Numbered from the stretch's first letter, positions 9,901 through 19,288 are shown. The stretch is 64,000 bases of DNA from Sphingobacteriaceae bacterium (GCA_947453445.1 CANGGP010000007.1:17985-81984), one strand, 5' to 3'. Numbers and translations are program-made. Notes: generated from the letters alone by a model not told the origin.

Positions 9901-11304
9901 CTAGTTGTGGCTGTCGATTAAATATAGCAGGGCTCCAATAGCGGCTGCGCCTAAATTGAGTTCCCTTTTATTGATCTTATCAAAAGTGTCGGCAGCTGTG
10001 TGATGGATGTCGAAATACCTTTGTGTATCGGGTTCAAAGCCAATGCATGGCACACCTTGTTTTTCAAGTGCAGAAATATCTGCGCCACCGCCACCTTGTT
10101 CGATGCGGTCGATAAAATAAGCTTGAAACAAGGGTTTCCATTGCAATACCTGCTTATACAAACCCATGGCTGTATCAACGCCAAATCCGCGCGGTGTATA
10201 ACCACCGGCATCCGTTTCCAAGGCAGCGATGTGCTTTTCTTTGTGGTCTTTAGCCCACTGTGCATAAGCCATACCGCCGGCCAAACCATTTTCTTCATTC
10301 ATAAATGCAACTGCCCGAATACTGTGTTTTGGTTGAATGCCCAAGGCTTTAAAGGCTGCCAAAATCTCAATACTTTGAACCACGCCCGAGCCATCGTCGT
10401 GCGCGCCTTGACCGTTATCCCAACTGTCTAAATGCCCGCCTGTAATAATGTATTCATTGGGTTTTTGTTTGCCGGTAATTTGACCAACCACATTATAAGA
10501 TAAAACATCGGGCAAGGTTTGGCAATTGGTTTGGATAAACAATTCTATATTTTTTTCTGATAATAGTGCATTGTGCAAAAGATCGGCGCCTTTATAACTG
10601 ATGGCAATGGCCGGAATTTTGGTTTTGGAAATGCTTGTATCGTAACCCATATTGCCGGTATGTGCTTCGTCGTCGGCCACAGAGGTCATGCTTCTCACCA
10701 CCGAAGCAATGGCACCAAATTTTGCCGCCATACTGGCACCTTTTCCTCTGTATTTCACAGCTTCGCCATATGCATTGCCTGTTCTTATTTTACTTTGATC
10801 GAAAAACACATTGTAAAAAACAATATTGCCTTTAATGGTTTTTTCTCCGAGTTTTTCTAATTCCTCAAAATTATTCACTTCAATCACTTTTGCTTTTACA
10901 CCCTTTTCGCCGGTACCAACCGAACTACCCAAAGCAATACAATTTAAGCTCATCATTTGATTTGATTTGGTCACAAAATAACATTCTTCTTTTGCGCCTC
11001 TTACCCAATGCGGCACCATACATGGCTGAAGAAATACCGTATCGGCACCAGCGGCATACATTGCGCGTTTGGCCCAAACAACGGCATTGGCAGCTTGTTG
11101 ACTTCCGCTAATACGGCCGCCAATTTTTAAGCACAATGCTTCAAGATTACTGTAGGTTTTGCTTTGTGTTAAATAATAATCATACAACTTTCGAATGGTA
11201 ACCGAATCTTGGTTTTGCGAGTTAATCGGCTTTGCGTAAAACAAGGTGCCAATCAAAACGAATAATAAATTTAAGTTGAGGTATTGTGTTTTTTTTGTTG
11301 CCAT
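9901..11304 (-). CDS. Secreted M28-family zinc metallopeptidase
   Basis: 467 residues with an N-terminal signal peptide (about 1-29, ending PINSQ). Inserted PA-like region (about 110-250) precedes the catalytic domain. The two-zinc ligand set of M28 is visible: GGHLDSWD (His), AHDDGSG (bridging Asp), MNEENG (Glu-Glu), LETDAGG (Asp) and the late IHHTAADT (His). Members are aminopeptidases or carboxypeptidases outside the cytoplasm. It lies 5 nt downstream of the DciA-like gene at the end of a minus-strand run. Confidence 0.9.
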   Translation of the reverse strand: MATKKTQYLNLNLLFVLIGTLFYAKPINSQNQDSVTIRKLYDYYLTQSKTYSNLEALCLKIGGRISGSQQAANAVVWAKRAMYAAGADTVFLQPCMVPHWVRGAKEECYFVTKSNQMMSLNCIALGSSVGTGEKGVKAKVIEVNNFEELEKLGEKTIKGNIVFYNVFFDQSKIRTGNAYGEAVKYRGKGASMAAKFGAIASVVRSMTSVADDEAHTGNMGYDTSISKTKIPAIAISYKGADLLHNALLSEKNIELFIQTNCQTLPDVLSYNVVGQITGKQKPNEYIITGGHLDSWDNGQGAHDDGSGVVQSIEILAAFKALGIQPKHSIRAVAFMNEENGLAGGMAYAQWAKDHKEKHIAALETDAGGYTPRGFGVDTAMGLYKQVLQWKPLFQAYFIDRIEQGGGGADISALEKQGVPCIGFEPDTQRYFDIHHTAADTFDKINKRELNLGAAAIGALLYLIDSHN

Positions 11305-11309
11305 AAATT

Positions 11310-11603
11310 TTATTTAATCACTATTGTATCGACCAATTTATAGCCTACAAAAGTGTTGATGTTATTCAACAGCTCTTCTTTTCTAAAAGATAATTCATGT
11401 TTGAGGGCTGCAGAGCTTAAACCTACAAAAATGGTTTTATTGTTAAAATAAATTTCAGAAGTGTTTTTAGCAATCACACTTCCGGCAATGTCGGTCCAAC
11501 TGTTCTTCACGGTAAATTGCGAAATTTTCACATCCAGTTTTTCATTTTTGAATAGCTGATCAATGGCATCTCCCAATTTTATTAGATTTGATTTTTTTGC
11601 CAT
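11310..11603 (-). CDS. DUF721 / DciA-like protein
   Basis: 97 residues, all one DUF721 domain: an N-terminal helix (IKLGDAIDQLFKNEKL), the WTDIAGSVIAKNTSEIYFNNKTIFVGLSSAALKHEL core with the conserved Trp, and a C-terminal helix and strand. The related DciA protein helps load the replicative helicase DnaB in bacteria that lack DnaC/DnaI. The role in replication here is inferred from the family. It is packed tightly between the DUF1016 nuclease gene (3 nt) and the M28 peptidase (5 nt). Confidence 0.8.
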   Translation of the reverse strand: MAKKSNLIKLGDAIDQLFKNEKLDVKISQFTVKNSWTDIAGSVIAKNTSEIYFNNKTIFVGLSSAALKHELSFRKEELLNNINTFVGYKLVDTIVIK

Positions 11604-11606
11604 TTC

Positions 11607-12629
11607 TTAATTGTTGTGCAAAATTTCTTTAACGCGTTTTTCCAACACTTTTTGATCAGGCAAATACAGTTGGTATTTCGAAACAAAAATTTTATTCGAT
11701 AATCCTCCTGTTGCATATTCTACAAGCACTTCGTCTTTTTCAGCTGATAAAATAATTCCTATTGGTTCTGCATCACCGGCAACATTTTCTTCCTTTTTGA
11801 AATAATTTAAGTAAAGATTCATTTGGCCAATATCATTGTGTTTCACGTGCCTGGTTTTTAAATCAATTAGCACAAAGCACTTTAATATGCGATGGTAAAA
11901 AACCAAATCAATATAAAAATGGTTGTTCCTTATGGTTAGTTTATATTGTCTGGCAACAAAGGCAAATCCTTTTCCTAATTCAAGTAAAAACAATTGAATA
12001 TTTGAAATTAATTTTTGTTCGAGGTTTTTTTCTGTTAACCGGCTGCTCATCGGAATTTGCATGAAGTCGAGCACATAAGGGTCTTTGATGATGTGTTCAC
12101 TTTTCTTTACAACATTTCCTTTTTTTGATAATTGAAGAATTTGTTTTTTATTTTTACTCAATGCCAGTCGCTCAAATAATGAAGCATTTATTTGCCGCTC
12201 CAATTCACGCATCGACCAATTTTCAATGATACATTGTTTCTGATAAAAGGCTCTGCCAATATCGTTTGTAATACCTAGCAAAGCTACATAATGACTCCAA
12301 CTCAATTTGGCAGACACTGTCTGCCATTTTGGATAACACAAAAAAAACCGACGCATATCCAAAAGGTTTCGTCTGCCAAATCCTTTGCCATGAATTTTTT
12401 GTAAATCAGCCGAAAGCTTTGTTAATAGGGCACTTCCATACTCTGCCCGTTCATTCCCCTGTTGTTCAAATTGCACCAAGTGTCTGCCAATTTCCCAATT
12501 GGCTTTTACCAATTCAGCATTCACAGTTTTAAATGCAACTTGTCTCGCGCATTCAATACTAACCCCAATGTTTTTAATCAGGGCATTGTATTTGCTTTTC
12601 GATATTTTCAACTTTCCAACCGATGTCAT
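11607..12629 (-). CDS. DUF1016 (YhcG-type) PD-(D/E)XK nuclease domain protein
   Basis: 340 residues. The N-terminal half is the DUF1016 helical region (NWEIGRHLVQFEQQG, FGRRNLLDMRRFF, LSWSHYVALL). The C-terminal half has the nuclease-like core, HFYIDLVFYHR followed by FVLIDLKTRHVKHNDIGQMNLYLNYF, matching the D...xDLK pattern of PD-(D/E)XK enzymes. Related genes are scattered in accessory regions and near restriction systems, and the family spreads horizontally. Here it sits between purE (13 nt) and the DciA-like gene (3 nt), inside an apparent housekeeping run. Substrate unknown. Confidence 0.85.
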   Translation of the reverse strand: MTSVGKLKISKSKYNALIKNIGVSIECARQVAFKTVNAELVKANWEIGRHLVQFEQQGNERAEYGSALLTKLSADLQKIHGKGFGRRNLLDMRRFFLCYPKWQTVSAKLSWSHYVALLGITNDIGRAFYQKQCIIENWSMRELERQINASLFERLALSKNKKQILQLSKKGNVVKKSEHIIKDPYVLDFMQIPMSSRLTEKNLEQKLISNIQLFLLELGKGFAFVARQYKLTIRNNHFYIDLVFYHRILKCFVLIDLKTRHVKHNDIGQMNLYLNYFKKEENVAGDAEPIGIILSAEKDEVLVEYATGGLSNKIFVSKYQLYLPDQKVLEKRVKEILHNN

Positions 12630-12642
12630 TTTTACAACAGTC

Positions 12643-13155
12643 TTATTTTTTCATCTCATTGCTTGCGGCAATAACCTTGTCTTTTAAACCGGTTTTAAAT
12701 TCAATCATTTTTTGCAATACCTCGTGATTTGCGCTGCCTATAATTTGCGCTGCCAAAATACCTGCATTTTGCGCAGCATTCACTGCTACAGTGGCAACAG
12801 GTACGCCATTTGGCATCTGCACAATACTCAATAAACTATCCCAACCATCAATGCTGTTGCTGCTTTTAATTGGCACACCAATTACAGGAAGTGGTGTGAG
12901 CGAGGCCACCATGCCCGGCAAATGTGCCGCGCCGCCTGCCCCTGCAATAATCACTTGTAAACCTTTACTATGTGCATGTTTTGCATACTCAAACATTTTT
13001 TCCGGTGTGCGGTGCGCCGAAACTATATCCATTTCAAATGCGATGTCAAATTGTTTTAAAATGTCAGCCGCTGCTTGCATCACAGGCAAGTCGCTGGCAC
13101 TGCCCATAATTATTCCAACTTTTTTTACACTCATTTCTTTTAAATTATTAGTCAT
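12643..13155 (-). CDS. purE: N5-carboxyaminoimidazole ribonucleotide mutase
   Basis: Class I PurE: KKVGIIMGSASDLPVM with the catalytic Ser, SAHRTPEKM, and AGAGGAAHLPGMVASLTPLPVIGVP are all present. It converts N5-CAIR to CAIR in purine synthesis and forms cytoplasmic octamers. Two starts are plausible: ATG 13155, which overlaps the lpdA stop by one base (TAATG), and ATG 13134, which gives the canonical MSVKKVGIIMGS N-terminus. An in-frame ATG further upstream inside lpdA is unlikely. I chose 13155 because of the coupling. Confidence 0.92.
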   Translation of the reverse strand: MTNNLKEMSVKKVGIIMGSASDLPVMQAAADILKQFDIAFEMDIVSAHRTPEKMFEYAKHAHSKGLQVIIAGAGGAAHLPGMVASLTPLPVIGVPIKSSNSIDGWDSLLSIVQMPNGVPVATVAVNAAQNAGILAAQIIGSANHEVLQKMIEFKTGLKDKVIAASNEMKK

Positions 13156-14561
13156 TAAATATGTATCGCTCTTTTGCCTGTTGCATCCAAACAAGCTTCT
13201 TTCATGCTTTCGGTAAAAGTAGGGTGGGCATGGCTCATTCGGCTAATGTCTTCCGCACTGGCTCTAAATTCCATGGCCACCACCGCTTCGGCAATCATAT
13301 CAGCGGTTCTAGGCCCTATCATGTGAACGCCCAAAATTTCATCGGTGCTTTCATCACTTAATACTTTTACAAATCCATCGGTATCCATGCTGGCACGTGC
13401 TCTACCGCTTGCCTTAAATGGAAAACTTCCCACTTTGTATTTTTTGCCTTGTTCTTTTAATTGCTCCTCTGTATATCCTACAGCCGCTACTTCAGGCCAG
13501 GTATAAACCACACCGGGAATTAAATTGTAATTGATGTGCGGCTTTTGTCCTGCCATTTGCTCGGCCACATACACGCCTTCTTCTTCGGCTTTATGGGCTA
13601 ACATGGCACCTTTTACCACATCACCAATGGCATAAATGCCTTCTACATTGGTATGCAAATGATCATCGGTTTCAATTCTGCCACGGTTATCAAGCTTAAG
13701 CCCAATTTTATCCAAGCCCAAGTTTTCGGTGTATGGTTTTCTGCCAACCGAAACCAAACAATAATCGCCTTCAATTTTAACGGTTTCACCCTTTGTGTTT
13801 TCAACACTAACGGTTACGTCTTTGCCGTTATTTTTCACACCGGTTACTTTGTGTTTTAGCAAAAACTCAAAACCTAAATTTTTCTTCAATACCCTTTGTA
13901 ATTCCTTGCTCAAGGCACCGTCCATACCGGGAATAATGCGGTCCATGAATTCAATAACCGTCACCTTGCTGCCCAATCTTGCATACACGCTGCCCAATTC
14001 CAAGCCAATTACGCCGCCGCCAATCACCATCAAGTGTTTTGGCACTTCGGTCATTTCCAAAGCTTCGGTAGAGGTAATCACACGCTTTTTATCAATCTCA
14101 ATGCCTGGCAAAGTAGAGGGTTTTGAGCCTGTTGCCAAAATGGTTTTGCCGGTTTCAATCTGTTCTTTGCTGCCATCGGCTTTTAAAATCTCAATATGGT
14201 TTTTATCAATAAAACTACCATGACCGGTGTACACAGTAATTTTGTTTTTTTTCATCAAAAAATTAATCCCGTCAACAGTCATTTTTATTACCCCGCGCTT
14301 TCGTTCAATCATCTGTTTGATATTTACTTTCGGCGCTTTAATATCAATACCGTGTTCTTCAAAATGATGAACAGCATTGTAATAATGTTCGCTCGAGTCC
14401 AACAAAGCTTTGGAGGGAATACAACCCACATTTAAACAGGTACCGCCCAATGACGCGTATTTTTCAACCAATGCGGTTTTCATGCCTAATTGCGCACAAC
14501 GCACAGCAGCTACATAGCCGCCCGGTCCGCCTCCGATTATTGTTACATCAAATTTTTCCAT
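13155..14561 (-). CDS. lpdA: Dihydrolipoyl dehydrogenase
   Basis: 468 residues, normal length. FAD-binding GGGPGGYVAAVRCAQLG at the N-terminus, the redox-active disulfide in GGTCLNVGCIPSKAL, NAD-binding GGGVIGLELGSVYARLG, the second FAD motif YAIGDVVKGAMLAHKAEEEG, and HAHPTFTE with the C-terminal catalytic His and Glu. It is the E3 component shared by 2-oxoacid dehydrogenase complexes and the glycine cleavage system. No E1 or E2 gene is adjacent. The stop overlaps the purE ATG by one base. Confidence 0.95.
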   Translation of the reverse strand: MEKFDVTIIGGGPGGYVAAVRCAQLGMKTALVEKYASLGGTCLNVGCIPSKALLDSSEHYYNAVHHFEEHGIDIKAPKVNIKQMIERKRGVIKMTVDGINFLMKKNKITVYTGHGSFIDKNHIEILKADGSKEQIETGKTILATGSKPSTLPGIEIDKKRVITSTEALEMTEVPKHLMVIGGGVIGLELGSVYARLGSKVTVIEFMDRIIPGMDGALSKELQRVLKKNLGFEFLLKHKVTGVKNNGKDVTVSVENTKGETVKIEGDYCLVSVGRKPYTENLGLDKIGLKLDNRGRIETDDHLHTNVEGIYAIGDVVKGAMLAHKAEEEGVYVAEQMAGQKPHINYNLIPGVVYTWPEVAAVGYTEEQLKEQGKKYKVGSFPFKASGRARASMDTDGFVKVLSDESTDEILGVHMIGPRTADMIAEAVVAMEFRASAEDISRMSHAHPTFTESMKEACLDATGKRAIHI

Positions 14562-14645
14562 ATCAAATAAAGACTAGTTTTCTTGTGATTTATGTGTGAA
14601 TTTACGATTTATTTTTACTGATTTTTGTTTTTTAAATTGGCCATT

Positions 14646-16241
14646 TTATCGCTGTTTGATACGTAAAAACAACCAAACAAATAACAAACAAATAGCAAGA
14701 ATTGATGCACTGTACGATAAGATATCGCCATGTGCCGAAAAGAATGTCAGATTTTTGTTGCCCTGCATTTTTTTCTCAATTACAGCTTCTTTCCACCAAT
14801 TTGTTTGTGCCGACATTTCACCAAATTCATCAATGAAACAACTAATGCCTGTATTTGCACATCGGGCGATTTGCCTTCTGTTTTCAATGGCTCGAAGCTT
14901 GGCGTAGTTTAAGTGGTGCACAAAACCCGGACTGTTATCCCACCAACCATCGTTGGTTATGATAAAAATATAATTGGCATCTAATCGAATGTATTCTGTG
15001 ACATAATCGGCAAAAATGCTTTCGTAACAAATCACAGGAGCAATGGCATTGTGATGTTTCGAATCGCTTAAAACACTTCTCTTGGCTTGTGTTCCCAAAC
15101 TGCCCATGGTGCCGCCTAAATCAATGGCCAATTTTTCCAATGGTTTCATTAAAGCCGGAAAAGGCATGCGCTCCACACCGGGCACCAATTTCGATTTATG
15201 GTATACCTGCACGCCGTTACTGTCGATTTGAATGGCGCTGTTGTAAACATCATAATAAAAACCCCTGCCATCTTCACGCGCTGTGGCTGGCTTGGCTTGA
15301 TCTCCTTTTTCAAATAACAAATACGAATTGCATCCACTGATAATTTTTAAGTGCGGATATTTTTGCAATAAACTATCCTTAAACCATTGTACTTCATCAC
15401 AATCATTGATGGCTGCCTCATTTAAATTCTCAGTAATAAAGGTTTCTGGAAGCACCAAATAATCGGTTTCCGCATTTATTTTTCCGCGAACCAAATTCAA
15501 CATCTTTAAAAATTGTGAACGAAAATCCATCGTAAATTTTTCGTTGTAAGGATCTACATTGGGCTGTACCACCAATACTTTAATGCTCTCGTCTTTTAAA
15601 CGCTGTTCTGAAAAATAAATGCCGTACGATAAAACAACTGGTAACACAATCACAGCAACCATCTTGGCAATGGGCTTCGACCAAAAAGCAAGACCTTGAT
15701 GTTGTGTGATGTTTTGATAAACGATAACATTCACAAATAAAATCCAAAAGCTGCCACCCGAAACACCAGTAAATTCATACCATTGAATCCAATGGCTGTT
15801 AAAGGCAAATACATTGCCCAAGGTCAGCCAAGTCCAAGTTAAATCCCAAACCGAATGCCCATGCTCCCATGCCAACCAAATGGGAATGATTAACCAAATG
15901 GCCCAAGGCTGATTCAACCGGTTTTTAATAGCCGAATAAAATTGAAAAACAATGGCCATTAACAAGGCATTTAAGATAATGGCCAAACAAGCCCCGCTAA
16001 AGGAAGCGTAGGCCACCCACCAAGTCACGATTAAATTCCATAAAAAAAAGGCAATGTATAAAAAGGCAAATAATTTAAGCGAAGCCTTGCTTTTTTGTAA
16101 TCCATTTCTGTAATGCGATTCAAGCATCAATAAGGGGACAAATCCAAAAAAGGCAAAAAACGCAAAATGAAAAATCCATCCGGCCGACAATAAAAGTGCC
16201 GCCAATAAACTGAGTAAAAAAGGACGCATTTTTATGGGCAT
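14646..16241 (-). CDS. lnt: Apolipoprotein N-acyltransferase
   Basis: 531 residues. About seven hydrophobic helices in the first 220 residues are followed by a periplasmic nitrilase-fold domain and a final C-terminal helix. The catalytic triad is readable: Glu in VLPETFITEN, Lys in VYHKSKLVPGVE and Cys in VICYESIFADY. It adds the third acyl chain to lipoproteins in the inner membrane. ATG 16241 is used (MPIKMRPFLLS); a start at MRPFLLS four codons later is also possible. The window encodes several lipoproteins that would be substrates. Confidence 0.93.
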   Translation of the reverse strand: MPIKMRPFLLSLLAALLLSAGWIFHFAFFAFFGFVPLLMLESHYRNGLQKSKASLKLFAFLYIAFFLWNLIVTWWVAYASFSGACLAIILNALLMAIVFQFYSAIKNRLNQPWAIWLIIPIWLAWEHGHSVWDLTWTWLTLGNVFAFNSHWIQWYEFTGVSGGSFWILFVNVIVYQNITQHQGLAFWSKPIAKMVAVIVLPVVLSYGIYFSEQRLKDESIKVLVVQPNVDPYNEKFTMDFRSQFLKMLNLVRGKINAETDYLVLPETFITENLNEAAINDCDEVQWFKDSLLQKYPHLKIISGCNSYLLFEKGDQAKPATAREDGRGFYYDVYNSAIQIDSNGVQVYHKSKLVPGVERMPFPALMKPLEKLAIDLGGTMGSLGTQAKRSVLSDSKHHNAIAPVICYESIFADYVTEYIRLDANYIFIITNDGWWDNSPGFVHHLNYAKLRAIENRRQIARCANTGISCFIDEFGEMSAQTNWWKEAVIEKKMQGNKNLTFFSAHGDILSYSASILAICLLFVWLFLRIKQR

Positions 16242-16348
16242 AGCCTACTAAGATACGATTATAGATTTTGGATAACCAATGCAAAATCCAATTGTTTAAA
16301 TCTTGCAAAATTGTTATCTATTTTTTTACCTTTTGCCTCCTTTAGCCG

Positions 16349-16356
16349 TATATTTG
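16349..16356 (+). promoter_or_regulatory. Bacteroidota-type -7 element before the SF2 helicase gene
   Basis: TATATTTG matches the TAnnTTTG consensus and lies 18 nt before ATG 16375. A -33 TTG at normal spacing is not obvious. Confidence 0.5.
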
Positions 16357-16374
16357 CGAATTGCAATTTTTTAC

Positions 16375-17883
16375 ATGGAAGAAACCGTAACGGCCACTGA
16401 AACTCGAAAACTCTATCCTTACCAGGAAAAAGCAGTGACAGATATTTTTAACAAACTAAAAGTTCTACCACCCAATGCCAACTTGCTTTTTCAACTTCCT
16501 ACAGGTGGCGGTAAAACCATTATTTTTAGTGAAATTGCTAAACGTTATATCCGCGAAAACGGCCGAAAAGTTTTAATCCTCACGCACCGCATCGAATTAG
16601 GTAAACAAACCTCTGATGTGTTAACCGAAGCCGGTATTAGCAACAAGGTCATCAACAGCGAAGTAAAACACCTGCCCCAACAAAGCGATTACGCGGCTTT
16701 TATTGCATTGGTTGAAACACTCAACAACCGCTTACAAGAAAACGACCAGTTTCTCGAAGACATTGGTTTGGTGGTTGTGGATGAGGCACACAACAATTCA
16801 TTCCGAAAAATATTCCATTACTTTAATGATGTAAACATCCTTGGTGTAACAGCCACACCCCTCAGCAGCAATAAAAAATTGCCGCTTTACCAAACATACA
16901 ACGAATTAATTGTTGGTGATTCCATCTCAGCATTAATTGATCAAGGTTATTTGTGCGAAGGTCAAACAGTATCATTCGACGTGAATTTAAGTTCATTGCG
17001 TGTGGGCAACAACGGCGAATTTACAGTGGGTTCGCATGAGCTTTTGTACACCCAAGCCATTATGCAAGGCAAATTGGTTGAGGCTTACGAAGAAATTGCC
17101 AAAGGCAAAAAAACCCTCATATTTAACGCCGGTATCCTTACCAGCCGCGCAGTTTACGAAACATTTAAAGCCAAAGGTTATCCCATTAAACACCTCGATA
17201 GTACCTTCAGTGATAAAGACCGCGCTGATACACTCGATTGGTTCCGAAAAACAAAAGACGGCATACTCACATCCGTTAGTATTTTAACCACCGGTTTTGA
17301 TGAGCCCGAAGTGGAAACTATTATTTTAAACCGCGCCACAAAGTCCTTAACCCTTTACCATCAAATGATTGGAAGGGGATCGCGTGTGTTGCCCAATAAA
17401 AAAACATTCAACATTGTTGATTTAGGAAACAACTCACGCCGTTTTAATTTGTGGCAATATCCTATCGATTGGAAACACGTGTTTGCCGCTCCGCATCTAT
17501 ACTTAGAGCAACGTTACAAAGACGAGTGGGATTATGAATTGGTGAACGATTACGATTTGCCGCCTGAAATAAAGGAACGTTTCTTAAACTCAAGCGCAGA
17601 AGCATTTGTGGTGCGCGACCGTTATCTCATGGCACTTCGCAAAGGCAAAAAACCGCAAGTAGTGGTTGAAGAAAGTTTGGAAGATCACTTTGCACGCATC
17701 AAAGACAACGCCGCTGATTTCGACGAAGCACTCGAGTTGTTTAATTTATTGAGCGAAGAAATGAAATACCGCATGAAACAATTTGGTAAATGCATCAATT
17801 CAACCAATAACCACAGCGACTGGCAAAGCCAAACATACGCTTCTAAACTGCGCCGCCGATTAATGACTTACTACGCCGAATAA
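16375..17883 (+). CDS. SF2 DEAD/DEAH-box helicase
   Basis: 502 residues from ATG 16375 (MEETVTATETRKLYPYQ); the frame extends upstream but overlaps the promoter. Motifs: the Q-like LYPYQEKAV, Walker A QLPTGGGKT, DEAH-type VVDEAHNN, motif III GVTATP, LTTGFDEPEV and motif VI QMIGRGSR. This is the type III restriction-subunit-like branch of SF2, often of unknown cellular role. The last 120 residues form an acidic and basic tail ending RRRLMTYYAE without a known domain. The stop overlaps the start of the next gene (TAATG). Confidence 0.88.
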   Translation: MEETVTATETRKLYPYQEKAVTDIFNKLKVLPPNANLLFQLPTGGGKTIIFSEIAKRYIRENGRKVLILTHRIELGKQTSDVLTEAGISNKVINSEVKHLPQQSDYAAFIALVETLNNRLQENDQFLEDIGLVVVDEAHNNSFRKIFHYFNDVNILGVTATPLSSNKKLPLYQTYNELIVGDSISALIDQGYLCEGQTVSFDVNLSSLRVGNNGEFTVGSHELLYTQAIMQGKLVEAYEEIAKGKKTLIFNAGILTSRAVYETFKAKGYPIKHLDSTFSDKDRADTLDWFRKTKDGILTSVSILTTGFDEPEVETIILNRATKSLTLYHQMIGRGSRVLPNKKTFNIVDLGNNSRRFNLWQYPIDWKHVFAAPHLYLEQRYKDEWDYELVNDYDLPPEIKERFLNSSAEAFVVRDRYLMALRKGKKPQVVVEESLEDHFARIKDNAADFDEALELFNLLSEEMKYRMKQFGKCINSTNNHSDWQSQTYASKLRRRLMTYYAE

Positions 17884-18149
17884 TGAACATTCCTCGCATT
17901 TATAAATTAAGCGGTTATTTATCGCTTTTATTCGGCATCCTCGCCGCCCTTTGTGTGTACCGCATTCAATGGATGTATTACGGCATGGGCATGGCCATGA
18001 TGGGTTTTATTTTTGGCACCATCAATATTTTTTTAAACACCAAATATTTCAACGACCAAGAAAAATGGCCAAAAGGTTATTTCGGCATTTTTTTAAGTTC
18101 CCTTCCGGTTTTGTTTTTAATGTTTGTGATTAACAAGTACAAAAAGTAA
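17883..18149 (+). CDS. Small membrane protein
   Basis: 88 residues with three hydrophobic helices (about 10-28, 33-52, 65-83). It is translationally coupled to the helicase by a TAATG overlap. The C-terminus ends NKYKK. No functional family is recognised; the coupling suggests coexpression but not a role. Confidence 0.7.
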   Translation: MNIPRIYKLSGYLSLLFGILAALCVYRIQWMYYGMGMAMMGFIFGTINIFLNTKYFNDQEKWPKGYFGIFLSSLPVLFLMFVINKYKK

Positions 18150-18170
18150 TTACTTTAATTTTTCTGAACG

Positions 18171-18342
18171 TTTTTTGGGCGTGCCCCCTGAAGAGAAAGG
18201 CCGCGAATATTTTTTAGAAGCCTTTCTGCTTCAGGGGGCGGGCTTTACGCTGCAAGTCCAAGGCACTAAGGATTCCAATGCTAACACACCAGCTCGCTCG
18301 TTAAGCCACCGGCTTACCGCCGTGCTGCAATCCCTCACGCAG
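18171..18342 (+). repeat. Structured dispersed repeat, copy A
   Basis: A T-run and GGGCGTGCCCC begin the element. An imperfect long hairpin follows: arms 18184-18201 and 18220-18238, sharing CCCCCTGAAG and CTTCAGGGGG. Then come GCGGGCT, TTAAGCCACCGGCTTA (itself a hairpin) and GCTGCAATCCCTCACGCAG. The same order of blocks occurs at 32519-32732 and, on the other strand, 23234-23400. It lies between convergent genes, in the whole 218-nt gap before hemF. It could be a mobile palindromic repeat, a structured RNA, or both. Confidence 0.7.
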
Positions 18343-18367
18343 AATTTTGCACCTTAGTTTTTGTATT

Positions 18368-19288
18368 TCACTCCGCCCATTGTAATCCCTTTTTTAATAA
18401 AGCCAAAGTTTTTTCTTCAGCTGAATTTTTTTCCGGTTTAAAATCATATTCCCAGCCTGCTGTTTTAGGCAAACTCATCAGTATCGATTCAACACGGCCA
18501 TTGGTTTCTAAGCCAAACTTGGTGCCTTTATCATACACCAAATTAAATTCAACATAACGGCCTCTTCTTAATAGTTGCCATTGTTTGTTTTGCTCGGTGT
18601 ACATTTTGTTTTTGTTGCGTGCAATCAATTCACAGTATATAGGCGCAAAGGCTTCTCCAACAGCTTGCCAAAACAAAAAGTTCTTTTCAAAACCCATTTC
18701 TTCCCCATCTTTTAAACGATCGAAAAATATACCGCCTATGCCGCGGGTTTCTTTGCGGTGTGGAATGTAAAAATAATCATCTGCCCAATTTTTAAATTTT
18801 TCATAATAGGCCGCATGATGCGCATCACACACTTTTTTTAAGGATTGATGGAAAAATTTAGCGTCTTCTTCAAAAATATAATGCGGGGTTAAATCAATGC
18901 CGCCACCCAACCAACGGGCGCCATCACTGGTTTCAAAATACCGCACATTCATGTGAATAATCGGTACCATTGGGTTTTTGGGGTGAATGACAATCGACAC
19001 ACCGGTGGCAAAAAATTGAGGTTTTTCAGTACCCTTGTCCATGGCGCTGTGTGAATTTTCTTTGAACAAAAAATCCGGTGCAACACCCTCCACGGCACTA
19101 TACAACACACCGCCTTTTTCAATCACCTGTCCTTCGCGAATAATTTTTGTAATGCCGCCGCCGCCTTCTTCACGGGTCCACTTTTCTTCACCAAAAACCG
19201 CGCCGCCATCGGCTTTTTCAAGCGCAGCGCAAATATTTGCTTGTAATTGCTGCAGCCAAGCCGAAATGTTCGCTGCGTTTATTTCCAT
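18368..19288 (-). CDS. hemF: Oxygen-dependent coproporphyrinogen III oxidase
   Basis: 306 residues, full length. Conserved blocks include TGVSIVIHPKNPMVPIIHMNVR, RWLGGGIDLTPHY, FYIPHRKETRGIGGIFFD, and RGRYVEFNLVYDKGTKFGLETNGRVESILMSLP. It performs the oxidative decarboxylation of coproporphyrinogen III in haem synthesis and needs O2, so the organism is at least partly aerobic. The start overlaps the end of the LysM-protein gene by 10 nt. Confidence 0.95.
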   Translation of the reverse strand: MEINAANISAWLQQLQANICAALEKADGGAVFGEEKWTREEGGGGITKIIREGQVIEKGGVLYSAVEGVAPDFLFKENSHSAMDKGTEKPQFFATGVSIVIHPKNPMVPIIHMNVRYFETSDGARWLGGGIDLTPHYIFEEDAKFFHQSLKKVCDAHHAAYYEKFKNWADDYFYIPHRKETRGIGGIFFDRLKDGEEMGFEKNFLFWQAVGEAFAPIYCELIARNKNKMYTEQNKQWQLLRRGRYVEFNLVYDKGTKFGLETNGRVESILMSLPKTAGWEYDFKPEKNSAEEKTLALLKKGLQWAE

